64,000 bases of DNA from Tillus elongatus (GCA_964006375.1 OZ023262.1:53766917-53830916); one strand, 5' to 3'; positions 25,001 to 38,267 are shown, counted from the first letter of the stretch. The notes: generated from the letters alone by a model not told the origin. Numbers and translations are program-made.

Positions 25001-26727
25001 GGTTAGGTTAGGTTTGTGTGTGAGTGGGCTATATCGGCCCTCCACCGCGACCTTAAGGTCTATTGTGGCTCACGCCTAATAGTCTATATTTCGACCAACA
25101 AATCCAGCCTCCTGCAGAGGTCGATAATCTTTAGGGGCGAACGTTGATCCAGGTCTTCTGGAGCAAGCTTTACCTTTCCAAAGAGCAGGTATCTAGTCCT
25201 GTCCGCTGCCGGACAGTAACATAGCACATGCTCTGCTGTTTCTTCATTCTCCATGCATAGCCGGCACTCGGTCTCCTGACCGACCCCAATACGGTGCATG
25301 TGGTGCCGCAAGCGGCAGTGTCCTGTATACAGGCAGACTAGAGTACTCAGTTGTTGTCTGTTCAACTCTAGAAGCTTTTTAGCCCTTGACTCAGACAGGC
25401 CATTTATGAAGGCCTTAGAGTGGGCTAATCCTGGAAGATTTTGCCAATATTGGATTGTCATTCTTTCTGTCCAGGTCTTTAAGGTGCGTTTTGCTGTGCA
25501 AGATGTTATCCCCAACACCGGTTCTGGTCCAACAAAGTCACTCTGGGCCCCACTCTTGGCAAGCGCGTTGGCCGCAACATTGCCTTCATGGTCCGAGTGA
25601 CCCGGTATCCAGACCAGCGACACCTCATTACAGCTGCCCAATTCGTTAAGGGCAGATTTACAACTCCATACCGTCTTTGAATTACACCGGTAGGAACCAA
25701 GAGCCTTTATTGCAGCTTGGCTATCTGCATATATCTTTATCGATTTGTTTGTGCACAGGTCTTTTAAACTTTCCCTTACACACATCTCGATGGCATACAC
25801 TTCTGCCTGGTGCATGGTTGCGTACTTGCCGAGGCTAGCTGATAGTCTAGCATCGGTGCTGCCTCTATATGCGCCGGCTCCTACTCCCAAATTGGTTTTG
25901 GAGCCGTCAGAGTACCAGCAGAGGTCAGCTCTCAACAGGGTCGATTGATTCCGGTCCCAGTTCTCCCTTTCCGGGAGGACGGTCTTGAAAGACAGGTCTC
26001 TGCTGATTTTTGTAGGCATCAAGTCTGAGACCATTCCCAGTATCCTGTGACAATCACTGTCATCAAGGAGACCGGACCCTCTCAGATTGACTTCCCTCGG
26101 CATGTTATCTGCCGTTTGTTTTAGTCTGTACGTTGTCCACCTCGCCACCCTCTCCAACCATATGTGAAGTGGGGGAATATTGAGGAGCACCTCCAGAGCG
26201 GCTGATGGTGCGGTGCTTATCGCTCCCGTTATCATCAGACAAGCTTGTCTCTGTAGATGAGCCAGTTTTGCCCTCGCGATATCACGAAGTACCCTAGGCT
26301 ACCAAACTATGGCTCCATATGTTATCATTGGCCTGATAACCACTACATAGAGCCAGTACATGTGTTGGGGGTTTGTTCCCCAGTTGTTACCACAGATTCT
26401 CCGGCAGGTCCACAGAGACAGTTTTGCCATGCGGATAACGTTTTCTAACTGTATGTCCCAGTTGAGCTTCTTATCTAGGATAACTCCCAGATATTTTGCT
26501 TGGTCCGAAAATGGAATGGTTTCTCCCATGAGAATAGGTGGTTTTAATTTGTCCAACCTTCTTCTTTTGGTAAATGGAACAATGATCGTTTTGCGAGGGT
26601 TCACAGATATCTGTTCCCTCCGGCACCAATCATTGACTACATTTAGTGCTTCCTGAAGAGTACTAGCCAGTTCCTCCTCAGATTTGCCTCTAACCATTAT
26701 GACGAGATCATCAGCATACGCCTGAAC
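25001..26727 (-). mobile_element. 5'-truncated RNase H-bearing non-LTR retrotransposon
   Basis: Flanked by a perfect 12-bp target-site duplication CTCAAAAGCCTA (24989-25000 and 26728-26739), which sets both borders. The element starts inside the reverse transcriptase at the catalytic YADD and runs to the 3' end. The last bases on the minus strand are repeats of CCTAA, the complement of the insect telomeric unit TTAGG, in place of poly(A). Confidence 0.88.
25084..26727 (-). pseudogene. Retrotransposon polymerase, reverse transcriptase end plus RNase H
   Basis: The reading begins with EVQAYADDLVIMV, the catalytic reverse transcriptase motif, and continues through the thumb (KYLGVILDKKLNW). A single TAG at 26299 (after IVW) breaks an otherwise open frame. 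The RNase H domain follows with its acidic residues: WYSDGSKTNLGVGAG, MHQAEVYAIE, IYADSQAAIKAL and VSLVWIPGHSDHEGN. A C-terminal zinc-like motif follows (CRLCMENEETAEHVLCYC). It is clearly related to 44542-48186 but is a different family. It removes RNA from the cDNA hybrid during target-primed copying. Confidence 0.88.
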
Positions 26728-26825
26728 CTCAAAAGCCTAACAGAATGGCGGTTAGGCATTTCCGATTTTTTTTTGGAGATATTTTAAAAAATTTGGATTT
26801 TACATATTATTTCTGGCCTTAATGG

Positions 26826-27780
26826 TGGACCTAGACCAATACCTGGCTAGAGGATCAACAATCCTCCGGGGCAGGAATATACATCGAGGGCCTGGGGGTG
26901 CGCGAGAGCTATGCTCTGGGCGCATATACCACGTCATTCGAAACGGAGGTGTACGCTATCATATCCCATCAATAGACAGGATGTGAGGATGAGCCCCGAG
27001 AAATGTGTATACATTTGCTCGGATAGCCAGGCAGTCCTCCGGGTAGTCTGCGCGGCCAGAATCAGGTCAACACTGGTTCAGGAGTGCGCTGACGCCCTCA
27101 AAGGACTAGCCAGGACAAAATAGGTGCAACTGGTGTGGGTTCCGGGAGACTGGTGTAGCGGGGAATGAGGTAGCGAATGATCTCGCCAGGCTTGGTTCCC
27201 GGCGGCCGTTCTGTGGCCCGGAGCCCGCGATAGGCATAAGTAGGAAGACAGTCTCTGTCGCCTTAGACAGGTGGACTGGGAAGGCCATAGAGAGGCACTG
27301 GGTGCCGGTTGGTGGCTGTAGTCAGGCGAGGGACTTCGTGGAGGGGCCGGACAGAGATAAAACTGTCTGGCTACTCGGTAGGAGTCGACATACGCTTTGC
27401 CGTATCCTTGTGGTGCTGACAGGCCACTGCGCCCTTAGAAGACACCTCATATTGATAGGCGTAGAGAGGGATCCCATTTTCCAGGAATTCGGCGAGGATG
27501 TAGAAACGTCTTACCACTACCTGTGTGAATTCGAGGCTTTTGAGAGTCTTCGAGCAAAAGTGTTCAGTTCGAGGACTCTACAGAGGAATCAGGTAAGTAC
27601 TGTCCAATTGAAGACCGCCACTGCCTTCATTTCGAGGTCGAGGCGGTTTGGCGATGGAACCGAGGAAGAGTAGAGCATGGTTGCTGGGTTGCTGGGGTTG
27701 GCAAAAAGGGTCCATTCTGGCTTAATTGCTTGGAGTTAGCCTCCCCACCACTGCTACTACTACTATTAGTACTGCCTCTC
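26826..27780 (+). pseudogene. Degenerate RNase H-type non-LTR fragment
   Basis: Broken reading frames recall the RNase H and C-terminal part of the same superfamily: YIEGLGVRESYALGAYTTSFETEVYAI (about 26880-26965), CSDSQAVLRVV (about 27020) and LTGHCALRRHLILIGVERD followed by a degraded zinc-like motif (27415-27540). There are many stops and frameshifts. The 3' untranslated part ends in GCTACTACTACTATTAG near 27770. Confidence 0.65.
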
Positions 27781-27784
27781 CGTT

Positions 27785-28215
27785 GGCGGAAATTACGTGA
27801 CGGGTAGTAATGTTAGTAATACAACATAATTTTATATAGAGATTAGCGTATAAGACTAAACGAATTTCAATTGTTAAAGTTAATGTCACCTAAAACAAAC
27901 AGTAACAGTATAGGCGCCACTTAATTATATAATTATTAGTATAACGTAACCAATGCAGAATTTAAGGTATGTGTTCATTAAAAGAAATAACTACATAAAA
28001 AGATGAGGGCTTGGCCACTAGTTTAACTTTACAATGCAAATATTAGTACTCCACTCTGCACGATTTCCAGTTACAATTATCTCAAGACTCGAAGGACAAA
28101 TCAGATCCCGCGACTTTTCCTCATAAAATTACGTTACGTTTTATAACATCAAAATCTGGACGTAGCAAGTGCGTTATCTACCTAATTTAAACAGCTTATA
28201 AACATTTATTGATGA
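27785..28215. other. No gene recognised
   Basis: AT-rich, apparently non-repetitive sequence. A lone end A fragment is at 28155-28175. Confidence 0.4.
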
Positions 28216-29610
<1,395 letters not shown>

Positions 29611-29661
29611 CGAAGTAACACAGATGTTTAAACTAGAAAGATGGGAGTCTCATTTTGAAGA

Positions 29662-29873
29662 CTGGGGTTGGACAGTGTGGCTGGAAACTAAAACAAAAAG
29701 CAGAATCACCTAAAAAAAAATAATAACAGAGAGTTATGCGCTGGATACGTATTTCGACAACGAAGTTGTCTTCATCAGTAGATGTCGCTTAACTTCGTTG
29801 TCGAAATAAGTATCTAGCGCTTTCTGTTGTTATTTTTGTAGTTTTTTGCGTGATTCTGCTTTTTGTTTTGTTT
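29662..29873. mobile_element. Foldback insert with 12-bp target duplication
   Basis: The two arms, 29690-29767 and 29791-29869, are near-perfect inverted repeats (cores AAACAAAAAGCAGAATCAC and CGACAACGAAGTT) with a 23-bp loop. TCATTTTGAAGA occurs directly outside at 29650-29661 and 29874-29885. A ~12-bp duplication is more usual for retroposition than for cut-and-paste elements. It has no coding capacity. A Penelope-type terminal fragment is one possible origin. Confidence 0.75.
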
Positions 29874-29885
29874 TCATTTTGAAGA

Positions 29886-31480
29886 AGGTGACGTGCGATG
29901 GCGTAGATTTTATTTCTTCTTCTATTTAAAGTGCTGTGCAGATTCCTGCGTAGGCTTTGATCGATTTTCCATCAAATGGTTCTACTAATTGCTGCATTCT
30001 GTAACGCTTGGAAGTCTTTTATCGCCGTCCTTTGACGGATGTTTCTTAGCCACGATAATTTTTCTTTGCCTATTCCTCTTCTTTCTCCCTCAATTTTACC
30101 CTGAAGAATGGTTGTATGTGTCCGAGATAATTTTTTTTCTTTTCTTGGTATTTTCGAAAAGTTATCGTTCTGCTAGGCCGGCTCTTCGGAGAATGTCCTC
30201 ATTTCTCACGTGATCGACCCAAGTTTCACTTAACATTCGCCGTAGGATCCACATTTCGAACGCTTCAATTTTGTTGATGATTGGTACCTTCAACGTCCAT
30301 GCCTCAACACCGTACAGGAGAACGGACCAAACATAGCATTTTGCCACCCTGTACCTGATGCCAAAATTTAAGTTCTTGTCTGTAAAAAATTTTCCAAGTC
30401 TTAGGAAGGTCATTCTTGCCTGTTATATCCTGCATCTTATCTCCTGATCCGGATGCCATTCTCTGTTAATCATGCATCCCAAGTATTTAATCCTGCTCGA
30501 TGTTCTCTTCATCAATATGTAACCGAATATGTGAAATATCGTTCCTACTAACAATCATACAATTGGTTTTGCTGATGTTAATTCTCAAACCTCGTCTTTG
30601 GCTTTCTTCATTGACTCGATCCAGCAGAATTTGGAGATCATGTACACTATCTGCTGATATTACGGTCTCATTTGCATACCGGATATTGTTAATAGGGATT
30701 CCATTTACTTTAGTTCCAAAGGAACTATGTGAGATTAACTCGGAGAGTGCCATTTCCACGTACAAGTTGAAAAACATTGGGGATAGGATACACCCTTGGC
30801 GAACAACTTTTTAATCTTATGATCTTTAGTTTTTCAGCGTTACTTATTCGAATTTCTGCTTTTGGTGCCCATAGATTATCGATTAGCCTTACATCTTCTA
30901 CGTCCAGCCCCAAATCTCTAAAGTATGTTATCAGTCGACGAAACACATAAAGACATCGTTTATTTGATCCTGGCAGTTCTGGGCCAGTGCCTGGAGACTG
31001 AATATGGCTTCTCTAGTTTCGAATTCGCCCTTAAATCCGAATTGACTGACTCCCTTAATTCTCACATTTTTGATTTAGCCTGTGTGTATAATCCGAAGGA
31101 AAAGTTTTAGAAAGTGGCTCATTAAAGTGATGAGACGATAATCTTTACACGAGGTTCCGCTGTTCGATTTTCGTAGTGTGATAAACATAGAGCGGAGCCA
31201 ATCTTTAGGGCAACGTCCGGTGTCATGGATGTTATTGAAGATCCTTACGATCATTTCAAGGTTTTGCTCGTTAATTAAGTGAAACATTTCCGAGTACATA
31301 TCATCAGCCTTGTTGTTTTCCATTACATTGATGGCGTGTACGATTTCACTCTTTAATATGCTTGGTTCCGAGAGAGTGTACATTTCCATTGAACGGTTCT
31401 TCGGTCTGCCGTCGTTAAAAAGACGTCGTTTTTCATGAAACTTAGTGGTCTTCTGTGCAACCCATTTCATTTATAATGTT
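29886..31480 (-). pseudogene. RTE/jockey-like reverse transcriptase relic
   Basis: Minus-strand fragments in several frames give a decayed polymerase. The N-terminal part includes LRSMFITLRKSNSGTSCKDYRLI (finger region, about 31180-31120), then FNLYVEMALSELI and NIRYANETVISAD (about 30680). The C-terminal part includes YGVEAWTLKV and FEMWILRRMLSETWVDHVRNE (about 30290-30190). The catalytic YADD has become YANE and many frameshifts exist, so it is long dead. The clade was not resolved. Confidence 0.75.
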
Positions 31481-31489
31481 TAATTTCAA

Positions 31490-32874
31490 ATAAATAAAAT
31501 ATATTGGTTTATTCACAAACACTTTAAATAACCGCAAAGTAAAGAATCCAGAGATTAACAATCTGTGGATTCTGCTGGCCATGGAATCGTACTATTTTTT
31601 GAAATGAGCCTGCCTTGAAAAGATTCTCTTAAAATGTCCATGCTCATTTTCGCCGAATGCCTTATTGCCCCGTCTTACTGAAACCAGTAACGTCCTATTT
31701 ATTTTTCAATTTGAGGTAAAAAAATGTCTGTAGCATTTGACCATAGCCCGCAGCGGCAATGGTTACCGTCTGATCGTTCTTCAAAGAAATTAGACCCAAT
31801 TATTCTAGACGATTAAATGGCAAACAATATAATTACTTTAGGGCACTGTAAAGGTCGTTGATGACTTTCTCTACGATTTTTTTAAGCCCAATAACGTCAG
31901 TTTTGCTTATTTACATAGCCGTTAAGATAAAAATGTGCCTCGTCACTCATGAAAATGATATTTTCGATACTTTCGGGATTATCATAAACCAAACAACAAA
32001 ATTTAAGTCGGTCAATTTTGTCTTGATCACTTATTTCATGAGTTATTGCGATCTTATAAGGATGAAAATTAGAGTGTTGGTGATCCAGTGGTAAGAAGGT
32101 GTGCCTCTGAACCGAAGGGTACCGTGTTCGATCCCAGCGTGCCCCTTTTACTTTTTTAGTACATACTGTACAATTAACATCAACCGAGATTCTGTCATTG
32201 TACTTGCAAGTTGAACGTCTGCACGTTCCGCTCTTCAGAGGTGGCGTAAAGCCGTCGGTACCGTGTCCATGCGGCATGGCCAAGTTAAAGATGCCTGGCC
32301 TCCTTACAGAAAGGCAGGGGTTTGACAAACTTTCCAGGATAGTGAGGTGAAACTGCTCCCTGGCGTCGGTGATTGGCCACAGTCGCGGAAATAGACCGAT
32401 GTTGAAGAAAGAAAGAAATATTGATGAAAATTAATGCGTTTTCACCTTCTTCTCATGCTTCGATCACTCAAACCAAGGACGGAAGCATATTTAACAGCGG
32501 GTTCTTTCGAACTAGCAATAACTGCATTTCTTCGTTACGTTAATTGCAGGCAGTTCTTGGTGTTTCACTTGACTTTCTGTCTACAATAGATCCCAGTTTT
32601 CTTATTTATTTCGCCAAGTACAAATAGTCTTACGCTGGGGATAGCGACGGACACTAAAATAACGTCGAAAACCACTATGAACAGCGGTCGCTGAATTAAA
32701 TTGAATCAATTTCTCAATACAAAAGACACAATGTTGTGTACATCAACGCTCCATTTTGACAACTGTCAAGAACTCTAACAAAATCTTCAAAGCATACTTT
32801 CCATTTAAAACTATTTTCATTCAAAACAACCGAATCGTTTTTGTGTTATTAATGAAATAAAATGGGTAACACAA

Positions 32875-32876
<2 letters not shown>
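31490..32876 (-). pseudogene. Mariner-type (DD41D layout) transposase relic, split by a SINE
   Basis: Minus-strand pieces in order: an N-terminal DNA-binding part with SATAVHSGFRRYFSVRRYP (about 32690-32630), HPYKIAITHE next to the SINE (about 32060), FMSDEAHFYLNGYVNKQN with the first catalytic Asp (about 31950), FQQDGAIRHSAKMSMD with the second (about 31670), and IPWPAESTDC before a degraded third. The spacing again fits 41 residues. Many stops. A SINE interrupts it at 32072-32422. The right end is next to a TA tract at 32878. Confidence 0.7.
32072..32422 (+). mobile_element. tRNA-derived SINE, copy 1
   Basis: The head carries pol III promoter boxes: TGGTGATCCAGTGGTAAG (A box region) and GTGTTCGATCCC (B box). 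The tRNA-unrelated body includes CACGTTCCGCTCTTCAGAGG and GTAAAGCCGTCGGTACCGTG, with an (AAAG)-like tail. An 11-bp target duplication GATGAAAATTA lies at 32061-32071 and 32423-32433. Body and head match copy 2 at 34424. Non-autonomous; mobilised by a LINE. Confidence 0.9.

Positions 32877-32877
<1 letters not shown>

Positions 32878-32925
<48 letters not shown>
32878..32925. repeat. (TA)n microsatellite
   Basis: Short TA tract between the mariner relic and a Tc1-like end. Confidence 0.97.
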
Positions 32926-32927
<2 letters not shown>

Positions 32928-33195
32928 TACTCAAAAAAAATTCCAAGGTTTATTTGATAACTTTTTCAGTTGTGAATTGATTTTTTTTTAAATTTGGTGC
33001 ACCTGTATATAACACAATTTTGTATTTATGTTGTAGATTTCATGTGGGTCCCTTGGAATCAAAAGGCAGAAACTGCCCTTGATTAACTTTTATTGACTTA
33101 GAACTGTGTTGCTTGAATTTTTGCCACAAATGTAGCAATACACGATAGAAGAGTCTCATAAAATCTTGAAAAAAGGTCCTCCGGTGGTATCACGA
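32926..33195. mobile_element. Probable Tc1-like non-autonomous fragment
   Basis: Begins GCTACTCAAAAAAAATTCC directly after a TA tract, a start seen in many Tc1-type inverted ends. No transposase and no second end were identified. Confidence 0.35.
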
Positions 33196-33297
33196 TCAAA
33201 GTAACCGTTTTCCATAAAATTTTTTAAACATTTTCTGGTATTGATTGAATACGAAGTCACCTAATTTTATTTTCAATATTAATGGAGTGTGCTTGGA

Positions 33298-33640
<343 letters not shown>

Positions 33641-34410
33641 ACTGTGAAGTTGAGAAAGACCTGATCATGCCAGACCCCGCGGAGGCCCCCTTGATACTAT
33701 ATGATATTTGAATATACCTTCTCACAAAGTCTTCCAATTCTGATACTGTATTATAGCATGAATAAAAGAGACACTAAACCTTGTTTTGACTCTTATGTGC
33801 ATCACTTTAGTCGTGTCGCGACCTGCATTATGATGCTAAATACGAGAGGTTGGCCGGTTTCGTCCTTCTTAGGACTTCTCAATAGGTCACACCTATGCTC
33901 CAACAAGTGGACCTAAAGGCAAGCACTGCCATATTATGCAGCCGGAGAATAGTACTAAGCGCCATCTCTGGTTTTGCAATGGTACATCATACCGAAAGTT
34001 TCGACAAGACTGAGGTAATGGTGGCTAGCGAGTGATGTGATTTAACGTCCGTTGTCGTAGTTGTTTTACATGATTATTTAATGCAACTTAGCCCTATACC
34101 AAGTTGCAAACCTGGGGAGATGTAGGAATTCAAAATTGTCCTAGAACTCGCCAAAAAATATGTCGGAACTGTTTAATTTACAAGAACCAAACTGAACACG
34201 TAAAGGTGGCTATCTATCTGCCCTCACTGAGGGTAGTTTCAAATTTTAAATGTCAGAGGGCTAACGTGTGCGACTTACCCCGAAAATAAAAAAATAACTC
34301 TGTTGGCTACTTTCTCATAGAAAATATTTTGAACTTGCTTCAGTTAATCTCATTTTTTTGGAAACCATAAGATTGAAATAAAATTTACAAAGCAAAAAGT
34401 AATATAAATT
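33641..34410. other. No gene recognised
   Basis: Mixed-composition DNA with short open frames (33701-33916, 34104-34289) that resemble nothing known to me. Probably intronic or intergenic. Confidence 0.4.
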
Positions 34411-34423
34411 AGATTCAGGATAA

Positions 34424-34768
34424 GAGCCTCGGTGGTTCAGTGGCAAGAACGTGTGGCTCTGACCCGAAGGGTACTGGGTTCGATCACGGGGTTCCCTTTC
34501 ACTTTTGCAGTACACACTGCAATATTAACATCCACCGAGGTTGTGGAATTGTATTTGAGCAAGGTAAATGCCTGCACGTTCCGCCCTTCGGAGGGGGCGT
34601 AAAGCAGTCGGTCCCGTGTCCATGCGATGTTGGGCACGTCCCTTCCCTCCTTACCAGGGGTTCGGCAAAATTTCCGGATAGTAAGGTGAAACTGCTCCAT
34701 TGCGTCGGTGATTGGGCATAGGTGCGGAAATAGGCCGACGGTGAACAAACAAACACACACACACACAC
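34424..34768 (+). mobile_element. tRNA-derived SINE, copy 2
   Basis: A box region CTCGGTGGTTCAGTGGCAAG and B box GGGTTCGATCAC. The body matches copy 1 (TGCACGTTCCGCCCTTCGGA, AAGGTGAAACTGCTCC) and it ends in a (CA)n tail. Near-identical flanks AGATTCAGGATA and AGATTCAGTATA (from 34411 and 34769) form a 12-bp target duplication with one mismatch. Confidence 0.9.
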
Positions 34769-34780
34769 AGATTCAGTATA

Positions 34781-35311
34781 AACTTGCACTGTTCGCTTTT
34801 AGATTAGCCGGCGGATAAAAAACTTTTTTTAATTTAAAATTTGCGTTACCGACGATCGCTTCCTTGCAATATTTTCATTAGATTGAAATCAACGCCAACT
34901 AAGGACTATAAAGAACATACTATATTGCTTAGTTTAATTCTTAAAGATTAAACGATATTCGAGATTTGCTTTTTCTTTGTCATTTCTGTGGCAAATGTGA
35001 GCCCCTTATCTCACGAGGGGTGAAACTTGGTAAAAGAGTAAGTTGCATTAAATCATCATATTTTTAGGTCCTCTTCACACACCTGCTGTAAGTCAGTTCT
35101 TATAAGAGATAGACTATATATCAATAGAAGTTTATTGAGTAGTGCCGCATGCTAGAGCTGCCTTGCTTTATATTTATGAAGGGCAGAATTTCGGAGATTA
35201 TTGATGTATTCGAGAACCTTACATTATCTAGTTTGCACAGTTCTGATATTTAAATAATCTTTTTCAAGAGCCTCTATAATTTCTAATTTATAATACATAA
35301 AGAAGACTCAC
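34781..35311. other. Probable intron sequence downstream of the host exon
   Basis: Non-repetitive, AT-rich, no ORF. It ends (minus-strand sense, starts) with the donor GTGAGT at 35306-35311. Confidence 0.5.
35306..35311 (-). other. Splice donor of the host exon
   Basis: The minus strand reads AAAG then GTGAGT, matching the consensus. Confidence 0.9.
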
Positions 35312-37864
35312 CTTTGCTGATAGCTTCCGGACAGGAAGGATTTCGGTAGGGACATGGAACGCTGTTGTGCCTCTAATAGGTTGACAGCGTTATCTTCAGC
35401 GGGAGCGCTACCGGGTCGCGTCAGTATCATCTCGTGAGATCTCTCGCACGGCATCTCCCCTAACGGCGTCGAGGCGCCGGAACTCTTAGCGTTCCTCGGA
35501 CTCTTCGAGACGGTCCTGTCGGAAGTCGTCACCCATACATCGCTGCTAGAGGAAGAAGTGCTAATGTTACTGGCTACAGGTAACCGATTCCCGCCAGTTT
35601 TCGGATTTACCGGAGACGTCTTTCTTTCGAAACTAATTTCCGCCCCAGCAGCGGTGTCTGGTACCTGGCTGTTGGGGCTGGAACGACGTTCGCGACACTC
35701 GCGGCTATTGAAATCACGATCGCTCTTCAGATTGTCGGCGGCAGTAGCGGTTTTTCGTCTCGATACGTGGCTGGAAGCTTTAGTTTCCATACCGGCAGCG
35801 TGCACCAGCCGCTTCTTGTATTGATCCTGTCCGGTGCGTTCCACAGCTGCCGAGTCCAACGATCTCTGATGTGTCGGGTAACTCTGTGATAACTTCATCA
35901 TCGATTGGGCTTCCCTGTTCAGTGAATCGCGTTGTGAACAGTGAGGCCAGAAGTCACAAGTTTCTGAATTGCAAGCGTTCTTCACGTCGTGATGGACGTT
36001 CGATGTTTGCTTTGATGATTGTAACGACGATGCTAGGTTAGGGGTTGTAGCGCCCCGTAGCAACAACTTCTGTTTGTTGTCGCCTTTAGAGTTTCCGACA
36101 ATGTAAACCGTGACTCCGTTATTCGGAGATTTGGCAGGCTCTTTAGGTTTGTCTTCGTGAGACATGTTATTGTTATATCTATGCATTAACAGAGCCTGTG
36201 CCGCTGCTTTACTTCGACTGCCATACACGTAACCCGTTACAACTTCGGCTTCTCTTAACAAATCTTTATCCAGCTCGCCCTCTAGAGAATGTGGCTTGGA
36301 CATGGAACTTCCGTGCCTCTTACCGCGTTCAGTACTGCGGTCTGTAATCTTAATAACACGGGGTTGAGAAGTAGGGTGTTGCGGGGAAACTCTGGTTTGG
36401 ACAGGGTTGGTCGATACCTTCTTGTCCGGTAATTGCAGACTCCTGGAACGTCTGACTCTCTGTTGGGATGCGTCTTCTTGCGGAGATTTCTGATATTGAT
36501 ATTGACGTGAGGGAGCGGATCGCCTTAATGGTTGAGAGGATCCAGAAGGGGAGCGTGAAGGCGGAATCTCGTTACAGCTTGATGAGGACGAGCTGGGCGA
36601 AGTACAATTAACTGTTTTGTTACTGTCTGACCCGGCGGGTGATCGACGGCTCTGAGACCTGTGATGGGGTGCTTTACTTGACCGGCCTGACGGTGATGTT
36701 TTCTCTCTGCTTCGATTAGATTCAGTAGGGGAGATTCTCGTGATTGTCGAGACAATGCTAATATTCAGGGAAGAGCTGTTATTATCTTCGTCATCGGCAT
36801 CTGCACACGCGTCTACAGAGGAGTCCGTATTCTCCGAGAGACGCGGCATTGCAGGTCGATTAACGCAGCTATCTAAACTTCTGAAGCCCATTGAGCTTGA
36901 GGAGGACGAAGAGGATTCTCCGTGACGCTGAATGAATTGCGAGCGACGAGTCGCTGTAGTATCCTCGAGAGATTTAGTTTGTGGAATTCGGGAATGTGAA
37001 CGCTGTGGTTGTTGCTGCACTTGTTCCTTGCTAGGTGACGCTGCCTTTAGTTTACGTGAATGCACAGTGGGTTTAACAGATGACTTCCATTTCACAGGTG
37101 ATAACGGGGGACTTACTTCATCGCTGTCTATGGCTTTTGAGCGTGGCAGAAAGGGTGGCTTACCGCCAAAGAAGGTGCGGGTTTTAGGCGAACTTTTATT
37201 GTTTTTATCCTGGAATGCAGGCGGAGGCGAGATAATGGGAGTCACAGACGGCGGAGAGAACGACTCGGGTATGATGCGAGGGGATGAGGCGTTACTTTTC
37301 CTTTCAAAATCTCGCGCCTGTAACGAAAGATATACTGGTCTCGAAGCGTCGGTTGGCCTACTTATCTCTGGTCCATTACCGGGTTCGCTGTTGCAGTGGT
37401 AGTCTGATAGTTTGACTGTAGATCTGCGAGTTGATTTAAGAGATGATACAGGTGTGGGGGCTGTAGTTGTGTAACTTGAGCGGCGGTTTTCATCTAGAGA
37501 TCTCTGTTGCACCTGAACCCATCCGGATCGACCCAGATATACCCCGTCCACTTCCCTATCACACCACCGTACAGGCGACAATTCTCTATTACAGCTGTTG
37601 GCGATGAAAATTTCAGACGCGTTGGCGTCATCAGCGCCTGTAAGAAAGCCTAAAGAAGAGCCCCATTTATAGGACTGTGTTCCGGTGTTGGCGTTTCCGA
37701 GTGACTGATGTTTAGTTAAGGTGGGCACGGCTGAATTAGCGCTTCTGCTGTTTGATGAATAATTCCTAGACGTGCCGGACGAGGTGGTGGTGAACACAGA
37801 TGTGGGGCTGGTTTCCCAGGGTTCGGAAGTGCTGCGTAAATGCAGGACTGACACGTTCGGTCCT
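35312..37864 (-). CDS. Large internal exon of a host gene; Ser/Pro/Arg-rich protein
   Basis: On the minus strand, the acceptor TTTATTTTATTTACAG precedes 37864 and the donor AAAG/GTGAGT follows 35312. Length is 2,553 bp with no stop. The reading enters with the last base of a codon and leaves with two bases of the next, so both flanking introns are phase 2 and the exon can be skipped in frame. The ~850 encoded residues are mostly disordered: Ser runs (near 36900 and 36580), Pro-rich PPLSPVKW and ISPPPAF, many RS/SR pairs, and basic patches (RRSRSLQLPDKK). Two sites fit the mode-I 14-3-3 pattern RSxSxP (LRSTSEPWET near the start, RSMSLPKSF near the end). A short ordered-looking motif, SPVRWCDREVDGVYLGRSGWVQVQ, is near residues 100-125. 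No catalytic domain is seen. A scaffold or adaptor role is plausible. A very large Ser-rich exon also occurs in the NHS/GUK-holder family, but I cannot confirm homology. GC content is clearly above the surroundings. Confidence 0.88.
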
Positions 37865-37880
37865 CTGTAAATAAAATAAA
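37865..37880 (-). other. Splice acceptor of the host exon
   Basis: T-rich tract ending TTTACAG on the minus strand, directly before the exon. Confidence 0.88.
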
Positions 37881-37980
37881 ATATAAACATATGCGGCAGA
37901 GAAAGCGTTAGGGTGAAACAAAATGGACTCACTTTAACTCTGTCACGATTCTTATAAAAGTAAATATGATATTCCAACGG

Positions 37981-38049
37981 CTTTTAGTATACTGTGGCAT
38001 GTTAAAAATTATCCGCTTTTAGTATACTGTGGCTTGTTAAAAATTATGT
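37981..38049 (+). repeat. Tandem duplication of ~34 bp
   Basis: The unit GCTTTTAGTATACTGTGGC followed by TGTTAAAAATTAT occurs twice, with one difference (CATG/CTTG). Confidence 0.85.
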
Positions 38050-38267
38050 CAGCTAATAAAATTTTTATTGAAATACCTTCCTTACTTTAATTGAGTTATC
38101 TATACTATGAAAACTCTATCAGTAAATACATAAATGCATTTATATATAATGTAAAATAGATATAAGCGCTAAACAGCATGTTTTATATAAATTTTTTTCA
38201 CAATAATTACAGATCAATTAATCTATCATTAGTGCAATTACTTTAAACAAAACATAATTTAAACTTC

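Noticed and set aside
25001..25016. Interstitial telomere
   Set aside because: Only about three CCTAA/TTAGG units, at a retrotransposon 3' end; too short to call a telomeric tract.
32080..32145. Possible functional tRNA gene
   Set aside because: Pol III boxes are present, but the cloverleaf is not complete and the sequence is the head of a repeated SINE with target duplications.
34440..34789. ORFs of ~95-109 aa on both strands
   Set aside because: They lie wholly within a SINE copy and are also broken in the other copy.
36525..37402. ORFs in other frames inside the host exon
   Set aside because: The exon's own frame is open throughout and has splice signals at matching phase; the others are shadows.
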